A stretch of 64,000 nt of DNA from Eriocheir sinensis (Eukaryota > Arthropoda > Malacostraca > Decapoda > Varunidae): assembly GCF_024679095.1 (NCBI RefSeq), contig NC_066549.1, forward strand, positions 6,452,920-6,516,919, in the 5' to 3' direction. The position numbers and the translations under genes are program-made. The notes beneath the pieces are model-generated. The model worked only from the letters and a program-made list of their open reading frames with translations. It was not told the DNA's origin and searched no databases. This document shows, one piece after another, positions 55,947 to 64,000 of the stretch. Position 1 is the stretch's first letter; every line of letters starts with the position of its first letter.

Positions 55947-56891
55947 CTATATAGCTCTGCACCCTCCCAAGGAATGATAACGATTTGCTGGTTCCCGTGA
56001 CGCTACAGATAAACTGAAAAAATAAAAAATAAAGGAAAAAAAGATGGAAGTGAGACTAAGGATGGAATGAGCAGAGTTAAAGAAAAGGACAAAGTAGAAA
56101 AAAAAGTATCGCAAAGAGGAAGTGTAACGTAAAGACATCATCAGACACACCTGGTTTATGGGTGTTCGTGGCTAGTGGTTCTATGTGAGGTGAGGAAGTC
56201 ATCCAACCCCCATCCCATGAGTCGCCGCTCGCATGGCCCGGCAGTCACGGCGGAAGGAGAGGCGCGCGGCAGGGATGTCACGTGAAGTCGACGGTCCTTG
56301 AGGGAGAAAGTCGAGGTCTGATGTTAGTTTACCACAGAAACGAAGAATAGTTGTGATACTGATGATGCTGTGATCGATACTGTAGAAATGATAAAGAATG
56401 ATGAAAAATAATGATGATGCAATAGTAAAAACGAAAACTAACTGAAAACATATGAACGATCCGTATATATTTATATTCTCAAACGGAGAAAGACAATGGC
56501 GAGGTTAAATCATACAAATTGAATAGCTACCAATTAGAGAAAAAATCAAAAGTGGTGATGTGTGAGGTGACTTCCGGCAAAGATGCAACCCTCATAGTAG
56601 TGGAGGTGGTGACTCATCGCAAAGAACTGACTCAACACCATGGCGCGGTGAAGTGTGCGTGAGGCAACGACTGACTTGTTGAGGCGAACTGATCACTAAG
56701 GAGGCGACGAAGGAAAACAAGAGTCTTCTGTAGATAAAGGACTGAGAACACAAGGGCATCGCAGAGAATACCACCACCAACACCACACACAGACAGACAC
56801 AGCCCGCGGCATGGGCAAGGCGGGCGTGGTGGCAGTGGCGGCGACGGTGGCGGCGGCGTGACGGCCCTGCAGGACCCTCGAGTCGCCCAGG

Positions 56892-56961
56892 ATGCCCCGC
56901 CCACCCTCGGGAGGATGGCTGCCGGCGGCCATCCTCTGTCTGGGACTGGCGGCTGAGGCAG
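56892..56961 (+). CDS. PTPRR-like: PTP exon 1: signal peptide
   Basis: The ATG opens MPRPPSGGWLPAAILCLGLA then AEA, and the donor GCAG|GTAAGG gives phase 1. The flanking DNA is GC-rich. The 5' UTR upstream cannot be bounded. Confidence 0.78.
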
Positions 56962-58563
56962 GTAAGGCGGGGAGGCTGGGAGGGAGGGGAGGGGGAGCAG
57001 GCGGCAGAAAAGGCTGATGCATGTCGGGAATAAAGGAAATTATAACATGGTCGTATCAGTAGTGTATACTAACACCCTCCCTTTCCCCCACAGGCAGCAA
57101 TCCCGTGCACGCCCCCACGGCCAGCTGGGCGGGCGCACAGCCAGCTGCGGAGGAGTTCCCACGCCAGCGGCACTTCAGCCCGGCGCGCCCCGAGGAGCGG
57201 TACGGCCCGCCGCGCCATCAGTACCCGCAGTATGGTGGATACGCTCACCGCACCCTGGAGGCCAAGGCGGCCCAACAGCGGCTTGACTACGAGCTGGAGC
57301 AGCCGTACCAGCACGACGTGAACCTGTACGAGTACTCCTACACGGAGAGCAGCACGCACGGCGACCAGGCCAGCAAGTACGGCCGGGTGAGTCCGCGGCG
57401 GCCGCCAGCGGGAGACGCAGCCTCGCTGCCTCGCCGTTATGGGGGGCGCCTCTGGTGGACAGGCGTGCCCTTGCCCGTGGTGGGCGCTCATGGTGACCCG
57501 TACATGCCCCGCCCCCTTGGTCCTGAAACCCAGCAGGGGCGGGGTGGCGGCGAGGCACGCCGCGGGGCACCAACGCGTCGCCTGCTGCACAACGAGTCCC
57601 TGGCGGGCGGGGCGCGCGTCCAAAAGTCGTTGCAGCATTCTGGACTCTTTGGTCAGGACTTTTCTGACGTGCGGGCGGCGCCCACCACCACTCCCGCCCC
57701 AACGCAACCCCGCGCCAGGCAACCCAGCGGGCTGGAGTCCTTCCTGCACCTGATAACGGAAGACGAGCCCTCTGGGGCTGCCCCGGGAGAGGTGGTGCCA
57801 GAAGCCCCTGGAAATGAGAAGAGTCACAGCCGCAGCAGCAGGGGTCGCGGGTGGGAAGGGCAGGCGGACTCCAGGGAGGGTCAGCCAGCGCCTGCGCCCG
57901 TCACCGCCACGGCCGTGCTGGGCTCCGTCATGCTGCTCATCATCCTCGTGGTGGTAAGGCCTCGCGCAGACACAAGTCTGTTGTTTGGAAGCCGCGAGTG
58001 CTTACAGAGGACATCATGGCAATCTTACTTTGGGACACTTAAGTCTTAACACTTACAGATGATAATTTAACGCACAAAGAGAAATATCAATGGCGTAAAA
58101 CTTTTTGTCAAATCTTCCGCCAAGCACTCGCATCTGGCCTCGGTCTCCATCTTAACCCCACCTCCCCCTCCTCCAGGTGATGGTGGCCCTCCGCGTCCAG
58201 TGGAGGGAGAGGGTGAAGGGGGAGGAGGAGTGGCGGGTCGGCTCCCCCACCGTCCAGCCCCCTACCCCCGCCCCGTCCAACACCACCGCCCCCTCCCCCT
58301 CCTCCTCGCACCACCTCAGCCCCCTCGACCACCTCCACCCAGAGCCCATCAGGATAAAGGTGAGACTGCTACGGACACAAAAATATACACGTACACACAA
58401 ATACATACATACATACATATTTGCATAAGGCATTCATATGAACATACATTAACATAGACAGAGACAGGTATTTACACAGATCAGATATTTATCCATTCTG
58501 ATGCTCTTAAAATGGATGATGGTAATGGCGGAGATGGCACTTGTGATGGTGGTGGTGAGGTGG

Positions 58564-58594
<31 letters not shown>

Positions 58595-58807
58595 GATCAC
58601 GTGATGGTGATGATGATGACGATGATGGTGGTGGTGGTGATGATGGTGGTGGTGATGATGATGATGGTGGTGGTGGTGACGGTGTTGTGTGTTACAGGCG
58701 AAAGGTCTGCTGGAGAGGCGGGGCTCCAACACCAGCCTCACCCTGGAGCTGGCCACCCCGGGACCTCCCCTCGACGTGGCCTCGCCCCCCCGACACTGGT
58801 AGGTGCC

Positions 58808-58863
<56 letters not shown>

Positions 58864-60486
58864 AGTGAATGAGTGAGTGGGTGAGAGTGAGTGCGTGAGT
58901 GGGTGAGAAAAAATATTATAAAGGGATTGAAGATGTGTGTGTCCATGTGCCTGTAAGATTATAAAAGTGGACTGAATAACAAAAAAAAAAAGGAAGACCT
59001 CATGAACACAAATGCAGTAACAGAACTGAAAGAGCACGTGCACAGAGAAACATGCCAGTCCTCGTTAACAGACCGACTTGGTCAGCTAGGCTGCGGTCGG
59101 CCGATAGAGTCGGTCTGTCGGCACCTTGCTACGAGCCGCCATTAATCAAGGCCCGTGCTCCCCCCTATAGGGAGGGAGCAATTAAAAAAAAAAAAAAAGA
59201 TGCACAACATTCCACCGCTATCTCCATCCTTGCTCCAATCTAGAGAAATAGAAGAGACAATAAATTACTAAATTCAAGCCGTGTTCTCAGTCTCGGACAC
59301 TGTCGGCTTTCATAACAAATATTTCCAAAGACCACAAAGGAGAATAGTCGGGCTCTCACGAGTGTGATTCTTTTTCATGGTGCAGAGAGAAGCCTTGTCA
59401 AACTAAAACTAAACTCATACAACTCAATTATAGAATAAAACTGTGATAAAACTACCAATGTGATAAAACTACCGATGGAAAAGCTTACAACCTCCACTAA
59501 AACCTTATTGAACGCGCGGGTGGGTAGGCGCCGGAGGTTTTGAGAGTATGGGACTCACTTTCAACTCGACGTTTTCGAGGGTGCTTCATATTGACTGGGG
59601 ATGCAGCATACCCCAAACAGCGAATAGGTAGTGATATGAAAGGTTAGGATAACATGAGTGACAGCGGCGGGTCCTGCAGCACGCCGGAGGAGTTCCTGAT
59701 GACGGCGGGCAACAGGATGAGTCGGCGGCAGCTGCGGCAGTGCCTGAAGGAGGGCCGGGCGCTGCACGCGGAGTTCTGGGAGGTGCCGCTCAACCACCCG
59801 GACAAGTGAGTGCGTTATGGTGTGAATTAGTTTGTTGTAATTCGTGGTACAAGGCTTATTCTTTTCGCTCTATTGTTATTGCGTATAATTGCTTGTTATT
59901 ATTCGCTATAACTTTTTTTTTGCTAGTTTGAAGATATTCCTTATTGTTGTTGTTATTGTTATTGTTGTTGTTATTGTTGTTGTTGTAGTTATTGTTGTTA
60001 TTGTTGCTGTTTTCATTTTTTATCATTAGAAGCAGTATAGTTCAATTTCCCTTTTCGTAAGACTTATCATCATTCTTTCCTTCGTATTATTATGATCATT
60101 ATTATTATTACTATTATTACCGTCCGCAAAAGAATTTTGCGGAAGGTATTGTTTTCAGCTGTGTATTTTTTTTTTCTGTAAAGCGATAACTTTTGAACCA
60201 TTACAGCTAGGATGGTGAAACTGCATAGGTGGACAACTAATGGCCCCACACAGGACAGGTTCGATTTTCAAGGTCACCGAGGTCAAAAATAAAGTAATCC
60301 TTCGCCTCGTATAGGCCAACCGGCCTCTTGCAGACTCCTACGTTCTTATGTTCACTGGCACGGGTTTTGAGAGGTGAACCAGGGCAGGACTTCACCCAAG
60401 ACTTAATTGCTTATTTTCACATTTTGAGCACTCCGAACAGAGGGTGTTGGCAGCGGGCGATTTGCACTCGTTAGTGTCAATGTCTA

Positions 60487-60549
<63 letters not shown>

Positions 60550-60787
60550 TATTATCACTCATTATCATTTAAATTATTATGAAGGGCCGGAGCATTGGTC
60601 TTAAAAAGCTTATCAGTAAGACTTTGATTTATTCTGAACCATTTTCCCTTCTGGTGCAGGTGTGACGTGCCGGGCAGCGCCTCCAAGAACAGGTACCGCA
60701 CGGTGCTGCCCAACGAGGCCACGCGCGTCATGCTGCGCTCCCACGACCCCGCGGACCAGTACATCAACGCCAACTATGTGCGGGTGA

Positions 60788-60869
<82 letters not shown>

Positions 60870-63644
60870 TTTTCGGAGCATACTCGTGCACAACATTCTG
60901 CTCCACACATAACTGACATACTTCGATTTTCGCAAGTGTTATATTCCTGAGACTCTTGCGAATATACACCCTAGAGTGCTCTCCTCGCCCCTTTCCCCGC
61001 TACTTACCCGATAATTGCCTACAGCCTATGCAGAAAGACCTATATCCGCGAATATACGAAACTGCGAATGCTAAACCCTCGTAAAACAAGTATGTTGCGT
61101 CTGTATATCACTGGGTAAAAACTGTAAAAAATCAGTCTCGTTTGAATCAAGTCCATGACGTTTTGTACACACCCCACCCAGCCAGGTCATTCCATATTGC
61201 GGATTGATTGATCAATGAGTACTTAATAAAAAAAACTAAGCGAAGTAGGCCTACTCCGTGGTTACCCGAGAGTCACAGTTCTAGTCCCAGTGATCAGGAC
61301 ACACATCGTCGAAAGTCCCAAACCCAGATAAAGATATTATCGTATGCTATCGATTTAAGTTTTGATGTTAGCCTTATGTGCTGTATGGACAAAATAAAAC
61401 TTACACAAGTCGCACACAACCTCCTGGAGCACCAGGAGATGAATCTGGGGTTGAGCATGTACGCACACACGTCCGCAGAAGTCTAACCATAGGGGGGCAA
61501 TGGAGATACTGAGGCGGGCAGGTTATTTCCTTTTGAAGTTTTTCTTGTGGCTTTTTTTGAACACCTCCATGCTGACCTGACATCACAGATTTACTCCACA
61601 TTCATTTAGTGTTGTAAGTATTAATGAAGCCAGGCTTTCTGCACCAAAATCCTCTGTTGTTGGCATTTCAATTAGACTCTACCACCCTTTACATATCTTA
61701 CAACTACAGATATATTTTCTGTGTTGGTAGGCTCACGAGTTCCATCAGACAATGCTGAAAAATGTTATGTCAGCCTCCTTGATGTCATTAACGCCTGTAA
61801 TGTGTGTGAAATATATGCATTTACATTGATGTGAGTACTATTCCAGGGTTATGACGGGCAGGAGCGAGCCTACATAGTGACGCAAGGCCCGCTGGCGCAC
61901 ACGGTGGTGGACATGTGGCGGCTGGTGCTGCAGGAGCGCGCGCCGGCCATCGTCATGATCACCCGCCTGAAGGAGAAGCAGCGGGTCAAGTGTGAGCCCT
62001 ACGTGCCCGCCCACACCGCCACCTACGGTGACATCACTGTCACCGTGCGGCAGGTGATCGTCAAGAGCGGCTACACCATCAGGCAGCTCTCCCTTCAGGT
62101 GAGGTGCAGCGGGGTGCCTGCTTACCTTTATTTTTCTTTGGGTTCATGTCACAGGAGATTAATTATGTAGAACAAAAAATTCCAATCCCACGTCTTACGT
62201 CGGAAATCAGTACTGTAAGAAAGTACGTAGCTTCAACACAACCTTCTGAAGTCAGGTTGCCTGCCGGAGTCCCACAGGTACACTGGTTAAAACAACATGG
62301 GTCCAGTACATTCAACCAGTTGCTATTCATTAGGTTTTGGTTGACGCTATCCTCCACAAATCTCTAACTACAGGTCCGAAACACTTAACTGTAGGATTCA
62401 TTAAACCACTCACCGAGCATTCTAAACTCTGTTAACAATCGTTGTGGATCTTGAAGTATCTTTAATGCAAATAAAAAAGTTTACTGTATGTTGGCAATGC
62501 GCTGCGTGATGCTCTTGATATGCCGAGTTCACATAAAACGAATCGAGTTAATGCAGCCAACAGTCATTCTGCCGTTCACACCAAATGGTTTAAGGAAACA
62601 AACAACCTTCCATCCCAATTTTGAGCTGTATCAATGTATATTTTCTCCTTAAGAGTTGCCAAGTGTGAATAATTCAGCACCAGAAAACCAAGTTTGGTGC
62701 ATGCTTATATTTCCAGGCCTGATAAACTATTAACACCCTACTTCATTCAGCATCAGCCTCCCTCCACTGAACCGCCATCATACCTCGATCCCAGTCATTA
62801 CAACCATTAACAGCTCCTGAAATAGTTATTATCGTCGTACACATTGATGGCATTGCCGCACATGGTATACAAATGACTCGTTGACTAAAATCAAACTTGT
62901 CCAGCCGTTCGTGTGACGACGTGACTAGATCGGTTCTGCTTAATAAGAATCGAAAAGATTCTGGAGTGATGATTCAATACCAAAAAAAAAACGATTTCCC
63001 ACGGGTCCCCCAAGATCGTTAGGGGAAGGGGATGAGGCCTTTTTCTTTACTTTTAAGTACTTGCGCCTTCATATTATGGTTGAGGGACATGTATTTCGTC
63101 CCTTAACTATAATATGGAGGCGTAGTATCGTATTTTGGAGGCGCGGAGTGACTCTCCACAATTACCTCCTTATCACGCCAGTTGGCTGGGCTGTGTATGG
63201 TACATATCTATCCCTTCTATCACCATGTAGTACCTCGGGTATTTTCCTCTCCTCCTCCTCCCTCTCCACCTCCTCCTCCTCCTCCTCCTCCCTCTCCACC
63301 TCCTCCTTGGTAGCTGGGCCATATCATATTGATAAATACTCGACATATCTATCAGCAACATACTAACAATCGCTTACCTTTCTCTTCGGGTTGGCGTTGA
63401 TGCGACGGTACTGCGGCTGTGATGTGACATGGCTGTGGCGGGGATGGTGCGGTGGCGCTCTGGTGATTGTGTATCGTCGCTGTGGTGCCGATGTGACGCT
63501 GTAACGCTGCCGTGGCGGGATCAGCGAGGGGACGAGCGCCACGACACACTGCACTTTTGGTACACCGCTTGGCCGGACCACAAGGCGCCCTCCGAGGCCG
63601 ACCAACTCCTGGCGATGGCCCTGCAGGTGGACCACGTGCGGAAG
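56892..63644 (+). CDS. PTPRR-like: Receptor-type KIM tyrosine phosphatase (PTPRR/STEP/HePTP group), 5' part, truncated by window edge
   Basis: Eight exons (56892-56961, 57094-57953, 58177-58359, 58698-58798, 59680-59805, 60660-60783, 61847-62098, 63525-63644) join in phases 1,0,0,2,2,0,0 and give 612 residues so far. A signal peptide (1-23) is followed by a basic, Pro/Gly-rich ectodomain, one membrane span (about 292-315, AVLGSVMLLIILVVVMVALR), and the kinase interaction motif GLLERRGSNTSLTLEL at about 374-389. The phosphatase domain starts near 400 with TPEEFLMTAGNRM, followed by the pTyr loop KNRYRT at 456 and WPDH at 588-591. The KIM of this family binds ERK/p38, and phosphorylation of its Ser blocks binding. 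The product is therefore expected to dephosphorylate MAP kinases. The Cys-X5-Arg loop and Q-loop lie beyond 64000, so activity cannot be judged. Fly PTP-ER is the likely functional relative, but it is not clear that it shares this receptor layout. Confidence 0.87.
57094..57953 (+). CDS. PTPRR-like: PTP exon 2: ectodomain and start of membrane span
   Basis: An 860-base exon (phase 1 in, 0 out). The ectodomain is rich in Pro, Gly, Arg and Gln with one clear N-glycosylation sequon (HNES) and no recognised fold. It ends in TATAVLGSVMLLIILVV, cutting the membrane span at the exon border. Confidence 0.82.
58177..58359 (+). CDS. PTPRR-like: PTP exon 3: end of membrane span and juxtamembrane linker
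   Basis: Acceptor CCCCTCCTCCAG, 61 codons, phase 0 at both ends. It completes the span (VMVALRVQW), then gives a Pro/Ser-rich cytoplasmic linker. Confidence 0.82.
58553..58688. repeat. (GATGGT)n array in PTP intron 3
   Basis: GATGATGGTGGTGGTGATGA-type repeats run almost into the acceptor of the KIM exon and replace a normal pyrimidine tract. Confidence 0.93.
58698..58798 (+). CDS. PTPRR-like: PTP exon 4: kinase interaction motif
   Basis: A 101-base exon (phase 0 in, 2 out) encoding AKGLLERRGSNTSLTLELAT. The LxxRRGSN..L.L pattern is the KIM of STEP, PTPRR and HePTP, with the Ser that PKA phosphorylates in those proteins. It is flanked by (GATGGT)n and (GT)n arrays. Confidence 0.88.
58811..58861. 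repeat. (GT)n microsatellite after PTP exon 4
   Basis: About 25 GT units starting 12 bases after the donor of the KIM exon. Confidence 0.95.
59680..59805 (+). CDS. PTPRR-like: PTP exon 5: start of phosphatase domain
   Basis: TG|C across the intron gives Cys, then TPEEFLMTAGNRMSRRQLRQ and LHAEFWEVPLNHPDK. This matches the KIM-PTP N-terminal helix region (EEFL...L..EF.E.P.N). Confidence 0.85.
59942..60012. repeat. (TTG)n/(TTA)n array
   Basis: Imperfect TTG and TTA trinucleotides in PTP intron 5. Confidence 0.85.
60123..60143. repeat. Short perfect hairpin
   Basis: TCCGCAAAA and TTTTGCGGA pair with a 3-base loop. It starts a stretch (60120-60360) that looks like a dispersed element (AGCGATAACTTTTGAACCAT), in PTP intron 5. 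Confidence 0.6.
60487..60550. repeat. (TTA)n microsatellite
   Basis: About 21 TTA units in PTP intron 5. Confidence 0.95.
60660..60783 (+). CDS. PTPRR-like: PTP exon 6: pTyr-recognition loop
   Basis: Encodes CDVPGSASKNRYRTVLPNEA then DQYINANYVR, both classical PTP motifs. A (GT)n array begins within a few bases of its donor CGG|GTGAGT. Confidence 0.9.
60787..60868. repeat. (GT)n microsatellite after PTP exon 6
   Basis: About 40 GT units that begin within the donor sequence of exon 6. Confidence 0.95.
60913..61094. mobile_element. About 180-bp MITE-like element in PTP intron 6
   Basis: CATACTTCGATTTTCGCAAG at the left and the reversed right end CATACTTGTTTTACGAGGGT are similar. GCGAATATAC recurs near both ends. 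Confidence 0.45.
61847..62098 (+). CDS. PTPRR-like: PTP exon 7: core beta-sheet of phosphatase domain
   Basis: 84 codons, phase 0 at both ends. Encodes GYDGQERAYIVTQGPLAHTV, DMWRLV and VIVMITRLKEK-type core (AIVMITRLKEK), all typical PTP strands. Confidence 0.9.
63525..63644 (+). CDS. PTPRR-like: PTP exon 8: WPD loop
   Basis: Encodes LHFWYTAWPDHKAPSEADQL; the Asp of WPD is the general acid. Donor AAG|GTGAGG. The acceptor GGGATCAG at 63517-63524 has a poor pyrimidine tract, and the frame stays open upstream to 63429, so the left border is less certain. Confidence 0.78.
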
Positions 63645-63945
63645 GTGAGGCAGGAAGGGAGCCACTGACGGAGGGAGGAATGAATGGAGGGGCCCAAGGG
63701 AGGAGGGATGGAGTAAGGGGGCAGTGGTGGCCCCCTCTCCAGCAAAGAGCGAACCAAGGGAACTGTAATATAGAAAACTGTCTCAGTAACACACTGCATC
63801 GGAGCTTCGACTCCCACAACACATACACACACACGCACATTTTTGGGCGAGGGTTACGCTTCTTTAACTAAACTATGTATGTGCCATTCTGAGATGGTAT
63901 AGTGAAATTTTACTATTCACTTCATATTCCACAGTTAGTTGGCTC

Positions 63946-63948
<3 letters not shown>

Positions 63949-64000
<52 letters not shown>
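63949..64000. repeat. (CT)n microsatellite at window edge
   Basis: A CT run continuing past the end of the window, in the intron after PTP exon 8. Confidence 0.95.

Noticed and set aside
57069..57827. A 252-residue frame antisense to the PTP ectodomain exon
   Set aside because: GC-rich shadow of the real exon, which has a signal peptide exon and in-phase splice sites.

Overview
The window is eukaryotic DNA. It has intron-rich genes, tRNA-derived SINEs, several TIR transposons and an extreme load of microsatellites. The Methuselah-type receptor points to an arthropod. The repeat style (long TA/CA/GA arrays, abundant short SINEs, terminal-inverted-repeat elements embedded in TA arrays) suggests a decapod crustacean, probably a crab or shrimp. 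The species is not identifiable from sequence alone.

Three protein-coding genes can be spliced by eye with GT/AG sites and matching intron phases. (1) A plus-strand gene ends at 42248. Its last five exons (11738-42248) encode three tandem MLLE (PABC-like) peptide-binding modules. Upstream exons, if any, are not resolved, although 364-435 looks like an exon. (2) Inside its 26.4-kb intron, on the opposite strand, lies a complete eight-exon, 597-residue Methuselah-like class B GPCR gene (22181-32667). (3) A plus-strand gene from 56892 runs off the right edge. It is a receptor-type, KIM-containing protein tyrosine phosphatase of the PTPRR/STEP/HePTP group, with signal peptide, ectodomain, membrane span, MAP-kinase interaction motif and the first part of the phosphatase domain. 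The catalytic Cys loop lies beyond the window.

Layout: 1-11.7 kb is AT-rich intronic or intergenic DNA with MITE-like elements, one SINE and microsatellites. 12.16-18.9 kb is a 6.7-kb minisatellite of about 217 31-bp units. 19.0-20.65 kb is a nested pile of inverted-repeat elements. 21.5-22.2 kb holds degenerate repeats that resemble the 3' end of the GPCR gene. 22.2-32.7 kb is the GPCR gene, with a 5'-truncated LINE, a pogo/Tigger-like element, a hAT-like element and SINE-like copies in its introns. 33-38.2 kb is repeats plus a broken transposase-like pseudogene. 38.2-42.4 kb holds the remaining MLLE exons. 42.4-56.9 kb shows no gene and is dominated by simple repeats, with a 49.9-55.1 kb block that switches from pyrimidine-rich to purine-rich. 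56.9-64 kb is the phosphatase gene.

There is no direct evidence that the three genes act together. MLLE modules bind PAM2 peptides in mRNA regulation, the GPCR is a surface receptor, and the phosphatase would dephosphorylate MAP kinases. Their adjacency is positional only as far as can be seen.
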